Shown: piece after piece, positions 23,286 through 35,200 of the stretch
How positions within the stretch are numbered: position 1 is the first letter of the stretch
How the letters are laid out: each line of letters opens with the position of its first letter
Source of the DNA: Beroe forskalii
Lineage: Eukaryota; Ctenophora; Nuda; Beroida; Beroidae
DNA length: 64,000 nucleotides
Direction of reading: 5' to 3'
Assembly: GCA_011033025.1 (NCBI GenBank)
Contig: WFMF01000128.1
Coordinates: 310,001 to 374,000, forward strand
Program-made: the position numbers and the translations under genes
The notes under the pieces: generated by a model
What the model was told of the DNA's origin: nothing
The model's input: only the letters and a program-made list of their open reading frames with translations
Databases searched by the model: none

Positions 23286-24014
23286 TGGGCTTAATAAGAA
23301 ATATTTACCAATACTGCTATCTACATATTATAACCCAGAAGAAAGTGGGCCATGAAATTGACACATCAATTGGCATCTAGAAACGAGGTGATATGCATAA
23401 AAACACTGGCAACAAATGGAAGCAAAAGTTTCAGATATTATTGGTAATATCGGTAAGCGCCATTTGTCAACAAATAAAAAAGGATCATCAATAGTGGCAG
23501 TAATAACATTAATTATTGACATTCATTGGTGGCACTTGCCACTCATTGTCTACAATAGATCATGATCTCCCAGCGCCCTTGACTATCGCCAGACACCAGT
23601 CGGTAATGGTGATTGAAGTATGATTACGACCAATTTCGACAATTATTCATTTATTTACCTATTTAGGTAAGAGGCTGACAAATCTAATATTCTTCAATCC
23701 CCAAATCTGCACACAGATTTGTACAGATCGTTCGATTGACATAGGGCTCAATAAAATCTATTTAGAAAGTTGACACGTGAACAGGAAATCCATGCGTCTT
23801 TTTGAGCTCTCCGGTAATTGAGTGATCTGCACAACGCATATATATGCATTTGGCTCTCATTACAATTTTAAATTCCTTGGTGCCTAAAAGGGTACTCCTC
23901 CGGTCCTCCCTAAATGGAATGAAATCAATGGAATGGTGATAGTCTGGAGTAAAAAGTGGACAACAGTTTTTATAAAATAGACATCGGTACAACAGTTTTT
24001 ATGAAATAGACATC

Positions 24015-24750
24015 AGTAAAAGAGTCACAAGAGTTGTAAATTTTGTCCAATTGATCCATTGGATCCATCATGTCCAATGGACGTCCATACGACATCCAAT
24101 GGACATCCATTGAACATGATGTCTATCGGTAAAAATGTCCAATGGTGTTCAATAGATCCAATGGATCCATCTGAGTAGATCCAATGGACACAATCACTAA
24201 ACATGGTTTGGTAGATGGACAGTGGACACCTATGTGATATTTTTGTTCAATGGATCCATTGCATCCATTGTGTTCATTGAACACCATTGGACGTGTCCAT
24301 TGGATCCATTGCACATTTTTTTCCATTGGATCTAATGGATCCAGTTTGTCCATTGGACACAATGGATCTATTGGACACTTGCACAATAGATCCATTGGAC
24401 ACAATGGTTGCAATGGACTCAATGTGCAATGGATCTAATGGTGTTCATCAGAAACAATGGATCCAATAGACACAATGGATCCATTGAACAAAAATACCAG
24501 ACTGATGTCCATCCACCAAAACATGGTGACCGTGTCCATTGGATCCACTAAGATGGATTCAATGAACATCCATTGGATCCATTGAACACTGCATATTTGG
24601 ACAATTTTTAAATTTTACTGATGGACATCATGTTAACAGATGTCCATTGGATGTCAAACTGACTGTATGTCCATTGGACATGTCCATTAAACATGATGGA
24701 TCCAAAGGATCCACCGGACAAAATTCACAACTCTTGTGACCCTTTTACCG
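24015..24750. mobile_element. Palindromic element of TCCATTGGATCC satellite
   Basis: Termini AGTAAAAGAGTCACAAGAGT (24,015) and its near reverse complement CTCTTGTGACCCTTTTACCG (ending 24,750) enclose inverted stretches of ATGGATCCATTGGACA units. It is inserted between AGACAT and ATCAATTGG of the surrounding satellite. There is no coding capacity; reading frames across it just translate the satellite. Confidence 0.75.
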
Positions 24751-25128
24751 ATATATCAATTGGAACCAAAAACTATTGGTCTGGAGTCAAAAGTTGATCA
24801 AATTATATTTCGCCTCAAAATTCAAATAGACACACATCAATTGGCACCAGAAACTAAGTGACATTGTCAAAGAAAGCTTACAATGAAATGAATTAAATAT
24901 TACATAAATCCAGGTTCATATTAGCCAGGAAAGTGGACCATCTTGCCTCAAATAGGCATGCCAAGTGGCACCAAAAACTAAGTAAACTTTTCAATAAAAA
25001 TTTACAGTAGACCAGATTGAATATGACATGAAAGTAATGTTTATATTGGGCCAAAAAGTTGGGCAATGCTTTGGCACCTCGAATAGACATATGAAGTGCC
25101 ACTTAAAACTAGGTAAAATAGGTAAAAT

Positions 25129-26272
25129 CTAGGGTTTCCATTATCTACTTGAAATCTTTTATCTAGATAAATAGATAATTTTTTCGCCATTATCTAGATT
25201 ATCTAGATAAACTAGATAATTTTTGACTCCGAAATTTATCCAAATTTGACACAATTTTCAACGTTAGAAATGCACGACTGTTGCAGTGGAACATCATACT
25301 ATAACCAGCTGTCGGTTATTGAAATGGATGATATAAATGGCCACCAAAAGTTTATGAGGATATTAGGATTTTGAATAGAGTTCAGGACATTCATTGCTTC
25401 ATTTTGATTGAGTTGAAATCAGTTATCACCCATAAATTCTCCCATCATAAACATAAAGTAACAACATATATCTACCAATTAGTTGCTATTAATACTTGCA
25501 TTATATATTATTATGTGGAAATAAAGTAAATATCATGATGATGGCCTCGGAGTTGCTGGAATGCTGGTAAAATTGAGAATAACTGAATGAAAAATAAGGA
25601 ATCAAATTCCCTCGTATTAAATCATCATAACAAACCAAAGTTGACAGTTCCTTGACTCTTGAGCTGAATGCATTGATATTGACCGTTTTTAGGTTACCTT
25701 CAAATAAGCAATCACTTTGCAATAGCTGAAGGCTACTTTCGTACATATTTACAGCCTACTTTTCGTCAAAGGGCGTCAATAATTTGTCATAAATTGGAAG
25801 CAGAATAGCGAGTGTTACGAGTAGGTATTTGACTTTCGTTAAAGTGGCAAATGACGATTTGTGAGATGTGATAAGATATTTTGAACAACACCTTCTAATT
25901 CTGTAGCTATTCATATCAGTTTAACAAAGGTCAAATAATCAGTAAAACAGATAGTACTTGAAGCCAAACAGCCTGTCCATATAAAATTATGAAATTAGTT
26001 GCCAAAGTCCTATGCATAGCCATAAATTGTCTTACAACCTAAGATCTCCGAAACGGGTATGAAAATGAACAGATCAGAAATTTTGAAAATTTGAAATCCT
26101 ACAATTATTGAAGAAATTCAGGAAAAATGGCGATTTTAGCTGAAATTTCATGGCAAAAGGGATATGAAATTTATCTAGATATCTAGTACAAATTATCTAG
26201 ATAAATAGATAACGAATTTTTGCAAATTGTCTAGATAATCTTATCTAGATAATATCTAGATGGAAACCCTAG
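25129..26272. mobile_element. TIR element CTAGGGTTTCCAT with 6-bp TSD
   Basis: Begins CTAGGGTTTCCAT and ends ATGGAAACCCTAG, with TAAAAT directly repeated at 25,123-25,128 and 26,273-26,278. Subterminal regions are arrays of TCTAGATAA/TTATCTAGA in mirrored orientation. The ~0.9-kb interior is unique AT-rich sequence without a recognisable transposase. Confidence 0.8.
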
Positions 26273-26969
26273 TAAAATCGATTTACAATGACATATGTAA
26301 TTATGTAAATACATGTTTATAATTGTGGAGTATAAAGTGGGCAATATTTTGCCTCAAATAGACACCAAAAAACTAGATAAAAGTTCTAGCAAAGCTTATG
26401 ATAAAACGACAATAAACTTGATAGGAAAATACAGAAGAAGCAAGCTAATATTGTGAAGAATGAAGTGAGCTATATTTTTACTCAGACAGACAAATCAAGT
26501 GGCATCAAAAACTAGATGAAATTGCCAGTGAAAGTTTACAATAATGTAGTTTGAAATAGCAAAAATACATGTCCATATTGTGGGGTATAGATTAGGCGAT
26601 TTTTTGTCTCAACAATGAACAACTACTAGATGAAATTTGCATTAAAACCTGTCAGTGAAAACATCCAATAAACAAGATTGAAACTAACATAAAGTGCATG
26701 TCCATATTGGGCGTGAAAATTGGGCAAGGTTTTGCCTCAAATAGGCATGACACGTGGCATCAAAAACTAAGAAAAATTTTCAGTGAAAATTTTCACTAAA
26801 CTAGATTGAAATTGGCATAAAATACATGTTCATATCAGGCAAAAAATTGGGCAATGCTTGGCAAGCATTGCTTGCCTCAAATAGACATATCAACTGGTAC
26901 CAAAAACTAGGTAAACTAGGTAAAGGGAAAATCACATGAAACTAATCTTCTTTGTAGAACAAATACAGA

Positions 26970-27062
26970 CTATGGGTGGAGCTGCTGGAGAGTTTTGTGG
27001 CTTGACTTCTTCTTTGTGAAAGTCAAGCCACAAAACTCTCCAACAACTCCATCCATAATCTT
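26970..27062. repeat. 43-bp hairpin
   Basis: GACTATGGGTGGAGCTGCTG through GGCTTGACTT is followed after a few bases by its reverse complement ending CAACAACTCCATCCATAATC. The short loop makes a long stem in DNA or RNA. Confidence 0.7.
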
Positions 27063-27218
27063 TGATGGTATTCATGAAAGAGTGCCTTCATCAAAGATCT
27101 AGGCAGATCCAGATAAAGCATAGACACCAAAAATGATATGGTGTAATGAAAGCTAACACTGAGCCACATGGACTTTGCAAAAAGTGAAAACATGTACATG
27201 GTGGAAATTAACTTGAAA

Positions 27219-27843
27219 GCATGGGTGGAGCAGGAGCCGGGGACAGGGGGTTTTTTCCCCGGCTTTATTCATGGAGCCAGGGAAAAGTATCCTTTTTCCC
27301 CGGCTCAAATTTGACAAAATTTTCAACCTTCTTATATAAAATCGCAAATTGTGTCCAGCTTTGAGCCTTACTTTTCAAGTTACACTTTCTGGCCAATCTA
27401 TAATTGTGTAAAAATTTGCTTTTGTTATTTCAAGGCTACTTTACCTTGACCAAATAGGATTATGACCATCATTAACCGATACAAACTAAATTCAGTGTGG
27501 TTACTGTAAGTGAACACGACTTTTTCATTTGATAGGCGGTTTTACCAATCGGAAATTCAGTTCAATAACACAATATTATGATGTCACTTCCATATGCCTA
27601 TCATTTTTTGATATGCTGCAACATGAGAACATGTAGATATTGGTCCGACCTGATTGCTTTAGGAAAACAAACAACCTTGGGACTGGGAGTGGGAAGCTAA
27701 TGTTTCATACAACTACGTTACTGTTCGTCTTTTGGGATCAAAAATGTTGTTGGACTGCTATAATTAAATTACCATGATTCAATTAGCGTTAATTTTCGAG
27801 GGAAAAATTCCCCGGCTCAAAAATCGACATTGCTCCACCGTTG
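27219..27843. mobile_element. Short-TIR element with CCGGGG termini
   Basis: The outer motif GGTGGAGCA..GAGCCGGGG at 27,225-27,243 faces CCCCGGCTC..TGCTCCACC at 27,810-27,839. The 7-mer CTTGAAA flanks it (27,212-27,218 and 27,844-27,850). The boundary is inferred from the repeat; the exact ends could move by a few bases. Confidence 0.55.
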
Positions 27844-28829
27844 CTTGAAATACACATTAATATTCTCAAACTGGGCATGAAAATTATGCAAATGATTTAG
27901 CTCAAGGAAAAGAAATTTTTTTTAGGAAAAGAAATTTATTTTTAATCATCAATTTGGAATACAATAAAAATAAGCTACACAAAAAATTCCTCACCTTTCA
28001 AATAGGCATATCAAGTGGCACCATAAACTGTGTAAATTGTTCACTGAAAACTTGCATTAAAATGAATTACAAATATCATTAATATATGTTCACATTGCGA
28101 AGTATAAAGTGGGAAATATTTTGCCTCAAATAGACACCAAAAACTAGGTGAAATTTTCAGCATAAATTAGCTTACAAATTGAAAACAACAGAAACTACAT
28201 TTTGTGGAGACAGAAAATGCATCTTGTAGAGAATGAAGTCGGCAATGAAATAAAAGCTCAAAATAATAAGGCATCAAGAGGCATATATAGCTTGGAAAGA
28301 AAAAATCACATTCATGGACACTATTTGCCCTCAAAACAGTGCCTTAAATGAGCTTAAACTTACTTCCTATGGAGGTAATATGGAAAATATACATATATCA
28401 TGACCTCATGAAGTACAACTTATCAATTTATCAATAAATTAATAAAATAAATAAACAAAATAAATAGAAGGGATCCAAGGATTGAAACATGGAAAGGAAA
28501 ACCTGTGAATGATAACAGATTATAAGCAACTATTTTACAGGACCAGAGCTAACCGAAAAACTGTTCTTTCAATGGTAAAATAGGCTGATGTAGACGAAAC
28601 TCAAAAAAGCAATAAAGTCTTTCACTAATATAATTTAAAAAGAAAGAAGCGATTGGTATTCCTCACCCAGATCCTTGGATAGGTACATTTAAAGGGAATA
28701 AGTGGAAGAAGACTTGGTTAGATAAACTTGGAAGCAAGAAGGAAATGTGCATGAAGTGATTTGTTGGTACTTTATATGAAGTCAGCTATCCAATGCTGAC
28801 ATAATTGGTCAGTTTTTGGATGAAAACTG

Positions 28830-29150
28830 AGAAACTACTATGAACGTAGGGCGCGGCGCCATTTTCCTGGATGGTCGTTTTGACGTGTCAAATCGACACG
28901 TCAAAACGACCAACTGTTAGTGAGAAATAGGGCCCTGGTTTAGCGGCTTGCCGCGCCGCGCACTCCGTGCGCGAAACCAGGGCGCTGGTTAGGGCAATAA
29001 TATGTCATTGACTAGGACTTCGGGTAATTATGTCGGGGTGCGTGCGCGCGCAAGGGGCTTGCCCTAACCAGGGCCCTGGTTACGCGCACGGAGTGCGCGG
29101 CGCGGCAAGCGCTTAACCCCTGGTTAGGGGAAGCAAGGGGCCAGGCAACG
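28830..29150. repeat. Cluster of GC-rich hairpins
   Basis: GGTCGTTTTGACGTGTC pairs with its complement 4 bases later (28,870-28,912). Then GGGCCCTGGTT and CCTAACCAGG blocks, with CGCACGGAGTGCGCGGCGCG in opposite orientations, form a larger inverted repeat (28,938-28,998 against 29,055-29,125). Related CCTAACCAGG hairpins lie at 16,575-16,625. This marks the inner edge of the right arm. Confidence 0.7.
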
Positions 29151-29818
29151 CCTGGCATGTGGGCAATATCAAAATAAACCGCGTGCCATGCCAGGACGTT
29201 GCTAAACACGTATACCCCTGTTATCGCGATCGGCGCGCGGCGCGCTTCCTCAGAATTGATTGCTAAACACGTATATCCCTGTTATCGTCGCGCGGCGCGC
29301 TTCCCGTAGGGAAGCGCCGCGCGCGTACACACACCTATGCGGGCTTAGGAACAGAATTGAACAGGCAGGAGCGCCGCGCGCCTACACACACATCTATTCG
29401 GGCTTAGGAAGCTCCGACGATTTATAACAGTTGATCCTGTTGTGTTGGGCCGGGCCAGTATCACTTTCATGATAAATAATCATCAATCAAACATTCAAGC
29501 CTATCAATCAATCATTGTCCTTGCCTTTCTTTTTTTATATATCAAATATGAATCACAACAAAGTATCTGTATGTTATTTTCAAACAAACAAACATTTTCT
29601 TATTCTTTGTGAATTTTAAAAATTCACACACCATGACCATCCATTATGAATGTTTGTTGCTCTCTCGAAATATAATTTATGATATTTGACTCTTCTCGGA
29701 GACTTAAAGTTTATGGGAAACTGTGTTGATATTTGTTTGTTAGACTTGAATTTACTGGGCAATTGTGTCATCTAATGCAGATCAATGCACCCAACATGAT
29801 GTAATAAATTAAACCAAT

Positions 29819-29871
29819 TACATTACATTACATTACATTACATTACATTAAACATTACATTACATTACATT
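29819..29871 (+). repeat. TTACA microsatellite
   Basis: About ten copies of ATTAC, present only in the right arm. Confidence 0.9.
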
Positions 29872-30443
29872 TTGTGCTGATGCCATTGCAAAATTGATGA
29901 ATTTTATTCTCGACAATTAAATGATCTTTAAATATTGACGGAATATTGAATACTGTTCTATCATCTGATCAGACAACTTTCAGATTAATTCTATTCATAA
30001 AATCTTAGATAACATCTGCTCAACATAATATATCATATCTAATTGATATAGAATATCTCATTAGGACTTGGCTGTTCTTACATAGAATTTCTCTGGAATG
30101 ATGTGTTTTAAAGGATTTATTCTTTAATTGTTGATATTTGTGTTTCACTGCATCAATGATCAATCACTTCAAACATGTTAGAACCGTGCAAGCACGGGAT
30201 GATTCACCCACATCACTGGTTGTTGACATAGACCATAGAACACCATCTCACACCCATGGTGAAGCAGTTTTAAATAACACAAATAAATCTAGGTGCTATG
30301 ATTTATATGTCAATTACCCCCGCCTCCGCACAAAAGTGAGCACTTCACTTCTGAGATTATCCTTCTTAAAGAAATGCAGACTTTTGAAAAGACCACCTCA
30401 GGTTATCATTGGTTTCACATCATAATCTCAGAATGTTGTGTTA

Positions 30444-30514
30444 CACTATGTGGAGATCCTGAAGAAGAAATATTTAATTTCGAAACTGACAGTCGATTAG
30501 TGGTATACATAGTG
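30444..30514 (+). ncRNA. Type I hammerhead ribozyme, unit 1
   Basis: Stem I strand CACTATGT, loop GGAG, ATC, core CTGAAGA plus A. Stem II GAAAT-ATTTA-ATTTC, then GAA, stem III ACT-GAC-AGT, cleavage residue C (30,494). Then GAT, loop TAGTGGTAT, and stem I strand ACATAGTG, an exact complement. The short stem III is typical of animal type I hammerheads, which usually cut as dimers. The predicted cut is between 30,494 and 30,495. Confidence 0.85.
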
Positions 30515-30847
30515 TGTGGGTTTGATATCATTTTTGAGATTTGTGTTTCACTGCATCAATGATCAATCACTTCAAACATGTTAGAACCGTGCAAGCACGG
30601 GATGATTCACCCACATCACTGGTTGTTGACATAGACCATAGAACACCATCTCACACCCATGGTGAAGCAGTTTTAAATAACACAAATAAATCTAGGTGCT
30701 ATGATTTATATGTCAATTACCCCCGCCTCCGCACAAAAGTGAGCACTTCACTTCTGAGATTATCCTTCTTAAAGAAATGCAGACTTTTGAAAAGACCACC
30801 TCAGGTTATCATTGGTTTTCACATCATAATCTCAGAATGTTGTGTTA

Positions 30848-30918
30848 CACTATGTGGAGATCCTGAAGAAGAAATATTTAATTTCGAAACTGACAGTCGA
30901 TTAGTGGTATACATAGTG
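30848..30918 (+). ncRNA. Type I hammerhead ribozyme, unit 2
   Basis: Identical in core and stems to unit 1. The predicted cut after 30,898 is 404 nt from the first. Confidence 0.85.
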
Positions 30919-31252
30919 TGTGGGTTTGATATCATTTTTGAGATTTGTGTTTCACTGCATCAATGATCAATCACTTCAAACATGTTAGAACCGTGCAAGC
31001 ACGGGATGATTCACCCACATCACTGGTTGTTGACATAGACCATAGAACACCATCTCACACCCATGGTGAAGCAGTTTTTAAATAACACAAATAAATCTAG
31101 GTGCTATGATTTATATGTCAATTACCCCCGCCTCCGCACAAAAGTGAGCACTTCACTTCTGAGATTATCCTTCTTAAAGAAATGCAGACTTTTGAAAAGA
31201 CCACCTCAGGTTATCATTGGTTTTCACATCATAATCTCAGAATGTTGTGTTA

Positions 31253-31328
31253 CACTATGTGGAGATCCTGAAGAAGAAATATTTAATTTCGAAACTGTCA
31301 GTCGATTAGTGGTATACATAATATAGTG
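31253..31328 (+). ncRNA. Hammerhead ribozyme variant, unit 3
   Basis: Core intact and stem III loop changed (ACTG-T-CAGT). A 3-base insertion in the distal stem I strand (ACATAATATAGTG) leaves six pairs and a bulge. The predicted cut is after 31,303. The loop change leaves pairing intact; the insertion may weaken the tertiary contact. Confidence 0.75.
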
Positions 31329-31658
31329 TGGGTTGATATCATTTTTGAGATTTGTGTTTCACTGCATCAATGATCAATCACTTCAAACATGTTAGAACCG
31401 TGCAAGCACGGGATGATTCACCCACATCACTGGTTGTTGACATAGACCATAGAACACCATCTCACACCCATGGTGAAGCAGTTTTTAAATAACACAAATA
31501 AATCTAGGTGCTATGATTTATATGTCAATTACCCCGCCTCCGCACAAAAGTGAGCACTTCACTTCTGAGATTATCCTTCTTAAAGAAATGCAGACTTTTG
31601 AAAAGACCACCTCAGGTTATCATTGGTTTTCACATCATAATCTCAGAATGTTGTGTTA

Positions 31659-31729
31659 CACTATGTGGAGATCCTGAAGAAGAAATATTTAATTTCGAAA
31701 CTGACAGTCGATTAGTGGTATACATAGTG
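31659..31729 (+). ncRNA. Type I hammerhead ribozyme, unit 4
   Basis: Same as unit 1. The predicted cut after 31,709 lies 406 nt from the unit 3 cut. Confidence 0.85.
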
Positions 31730-31873
31730 TGTGGGTTTGATATCATTTTTGAGATTTGTGTTTCACTGCATCAATGATCAATCACTTCAAACATTGTTGA
31801 TATATGTTATAGATATAGCATATCTAATTGATTAAACTTTACAACACTACTTTATACAATCAAATTTGAGGAT

Positions 31874-31978
31874 GCTTATGATTACAGCATGGAGATCCTG
31901 AAGATGAATTTTGACTTATGTTTTCTTTAAGTCATTTTCGAAACTATTAGTAGATAGTGTGGTTTTGTTGTCATAGGC
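31874..31978 (+). ncRNA. Older hammerhead ribozyme, right-arm copy
   Basis: Core CTGAAGA plus T, long stem II GAATTTTGACTT with AAGTCATTTTC, GAA, stem III ACT-ATT-AGT, cleavage residue A (31,952), GAT. Distal stem I pairs GTTGT and CATAGGC with ACAGC and GCTTATG around a 3-base bulge. Both arms hold it, so it inserted before the duplication; the left copy is mutated in the core. Confidence 0.7.
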
Positions 31979-32223
31979 TTGAATCAATGATGGTTATTTT
32001 GACTTTTCAAAATGAGCAGTCTTATTGACTATCATATCTAATTATAATTATGCTTTTATTTGTATATAAGGTTTAAGTTAATGTTTTATTAAATTATTTA
32101 CATATAGTGACACATTGATTATATAAGTTAGAAGTAATAAATAAATAAATAGATATCTAATTGATAATTCTAATTAGGAAATATCAAATAATATTCTTGA
32201 AGTCATCAAAAATACTTTCTCAG

Positions 32224-35200
32224 GTTTATGAATTATCCAGCATTGGAGCTATGATTGATCACCTTGATGCTGACCTTATTGACATTACATCATTTAATAG
32301 AGTAAGTATCATAAGTGAAATTTGAAGTAAGATGTAATTTGTATCTTTAAATATGTAGGACCTAATGCATAGCACTCAAAGCTCTAAGCAAGAATAAAAC
32401 AATAAAATGTTAATAAAACAATAAAATAAGAGTAATCTAGCATTACTTTCATGTCCTAAAATTGGGTTATGCTTCCAAATTATGCTCTGCAGTCAGCAGC
32501 AAACAATGAGTCAATGATCCCTGAAAGTGTAAAAAACTGTCAGCAGACGTTTTCTTCATTTCTATCTATTTAATCCATCTAGGTATACTGATCTTACAAT
32601 TCATAATTAGTACCCATGCATCTTAGTTAGTACCCATGCATCTTCATACTGGAGAAGTTTTTGTAACTTTGTAACAACTGAGCTGGTCATGAGATCAGGG
32701 ATGGTTGCATAGGCATCAACAATAATAGTGATCCTGGGTAGCTGTAGTGTGAAGCATATCATACTTCATGATGTCTATGACAATTTAAATTAACATTTCA
32801 TCAATTGAAATGTACTTCAGAAAATGTTGTTAATTTTCTCAGCACTGCAATAATGCAGCAAATAACATTTTCATTGCTTGCTGCATATAAACATGTTATA
32901 ACTCAGCATCTGGTAGCATGTTATGTGCTGTGGTATGTATCTGCACTTCTGCCTCCAATGTGTTTAATGCAGTTCAGTTTTGTTGCTTCCCGTTGTTCTC
33001 CAGATATCTTTACTGTATGAGTTTCGGTTTACTGTATACATATTTCGTTGGTACCTATGTTTCTATTATAAGACTGACGAAAATATGAAGTAGCAATATA
33101 CTTTTATGTGAGGTGCACATTCAACTAATTCGACAAAAGTAAAATTGCTGTAAGGGTCGAAATTTTTCAGGTCATTTTATGCTTTTGGGTTTCATACACT
33201 TACTAAATTTCTAGCCTTCTGCCTTTGCTCAATAATCATCATTTATTATTATGTATACCATTATAAATCTAACTAGATATAAAATAACGAAAATATACTT
33301 GATTCTCGACATACTCTCACTTATTTAATGCTATACATTCTTTGGCATGTACCGAATGTAATAAGTTATGTTATTGTAAGGATTCCCTGATACGAATTTA
33401 AAAGGTTTGTGATGTAGCTTCTGGTCATGTGACCTCCTCACATGATGTGTGTTGGTAGAAGTTTTAGAGGGGTTCCATGAAGTTAAATCATTGTGTTGAC
33501 AAATGATAATATGATATGTTAGATTAAATACAGGTAGTGTTATACTGTTATGTGTAGTGTATTGGATTGAGTACTTTCTCAATCGACAGTCGCCACCATA
33601 TTTTATTCAAAGCAGTGGAAAATGAGCATGTATAGTTTAGTGCTTGGTTGGAAATATAGAATTTAGCGGAAAAATGTACATTAGTTAATGAATATTTCAT
33701 GATAAGTAATCATGCATATTGTACATCATGAGATAGCAACCCAGTTGATAACCATTCTGGACACAATATTGTAGTGTATCCAGTATCGGTCTATGACTGA
33801 TCACACCATGATAGTTCCCTTCTGATTCAGGAGCTAATACGGTAACACAATACATAATATTTTGAATCATAACAAAATGTTATAAATAGGATTTGTGTTA
33901 CTATGTAAATATTTATAGGTAAATGAATGCATGTCGATAATATGATTATGTGCACTTTGTTCTTGTTACACAGGCTATTATCAGTTGTTTGAAGTAGTGT
34001 TGTATTTTGTAACAAATTCGTTTGTAAGTCATCCTGTGAATGTAATCTGTAAATTTCAAAACGTTTCTTTGACGTGTTTGTGATTTCAAATCTAAAGGCG
34101 TATATCTTCAATTAAAGTGTTCTTGTCCCTTTAAAACAAATTCTGAGTCTTTTTCACTACCACACATTCCCCATCATAGTGCCTGGCTGGTCTTGGGATG
34201 GAGCCGGTCGTGAGTCAGAATGAGTTCGCTGGGAAGATTAACGACGTGACGAACTACCACCTCAACTGGATGAACGAGAGGAATGCTATGGAGGAAAGGT
34301 GCGTTTATCGGGAATTATTGAATGTTTTTATAAATTGGTCTGTTTGACAGGGGCTAATCAGTAGGTGAGTTGAACACAAACTCGTATGCTGATTGATCTA
34401 TGTCGAGGCGATTTTTCCTACGTCCTAACTCTTCTACCTACGCCGGCGATTTGAATCAGGGGGCTGGCAAGCCCCCCGCGGCGGTTTGCGAGCCCGAGGG
34501 CCCGCAGGGCCCGAGGGCGAGCTTTGGACGGCGAACCTTACAGTGCGAGGGCCGAAGGCCCGAGCGCGAGCCCGAGGACCCGAAGGGTCCGAGGGCGAGC
34601 ATTGCACATCGATTCTGACGGTATAAATTTCATTAATTTCCACATATTTCACGAAGCAATTTGGGGAATTTCCCCTGGTTGGATTTCCACCAAAATCGAT
34701 AGGTCGCTTCTTTGAGGGTCAAAGGCGCAACTGTCAAAATTTCAGATCAATTGGATAAAAAATGACCAAGTTATAACAACTTATTCACACCGAAATCGTA
34801 CACGCGATGCGTACGCATCGCTGCGCTTGCCAGCCCCCAACTATATGTTTTCATGGATTCGCCGAATTTCAAAAATTTTTATGGTACGTTCCCGACGATC
34901 AAATAAATTGAAAATTGAGTTTCCGCGCCTTCGCTGTGCGCGCGCTCGGGGTTTAAAATTTGAGATCAATTAGTTCAGAAATGGCTGAGTTATAACTACT
35001 TGAAATCGCCAAAATTGAGGGTGTTCTTGTTAAAAAGGGTTACGACGCTGCAGATACATATCGAGAGACTTTTTTAGTGAAAGAAGTATACCCTATTTAG
35101 AAGGCGATATCTCGTGAACCATAAAAGATACAGAGCTCATCGACCCAGCGTTGGAAAGTAGAAAGATAGAACTTACGAAAAATGACCTTAAAAAGTATCT

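Larger units (their letters stand above)
23300..28300. repeat. Field of degenerate ~130-150-bp satellite
   Basis: The phrases CAAATAGACATATCAAGTGGCA, CCAAAAACTAGGTAAAATTT and TACATGTTCATATTGGGC recur about a dozen times, at 23,340, 24,830, 24,960, 25,090, 26,290, 26,480, 26,620, 26,740, 26,870, 28,000 and 28,100 among others. Copies are strongly diverged. At least four palindromic or TIR elements have inserted into the field. Confidence 0.75.
30138..31794 (+). mobile_element. Tandem array of four ~404-bp hammerhead units (retrozyme-like)
   Basis: Four nearly identical units start at 30,138, 30,541, 30,945 and 31,352. They are followed by a 39-base partial fifth copy (31,756-31,794). TTGTTGATAT precedes the array at 30,128 and follows it at 31,795; the left arm has that sequence once with no array. 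So a multimeric copy was inserted between duplicated target bases. Each unit carries a hammerhead motif, giving predicted self-cleavage products of 404-406 nt. Tandem ~300-400-bp repeats with type I hammerheads and target duplications are the defining layout of animal retrozymes. They encode no protein and are thought to be mobilised by a reverse transcriptase in trans, possibly of Penelope type. The frame of up to 141 codons that crosses units is broken by one-base differences. Confidence 0.85.

Noticed and set aside
30138-31777. Repeated frames up to 141 codons (MCFTASMINHFKHV...) across the ~404-bp units
   Set aside because: Open only because units are near-identical; one-base differences break the frame between copies, and the ribozyme explains the conservation better.
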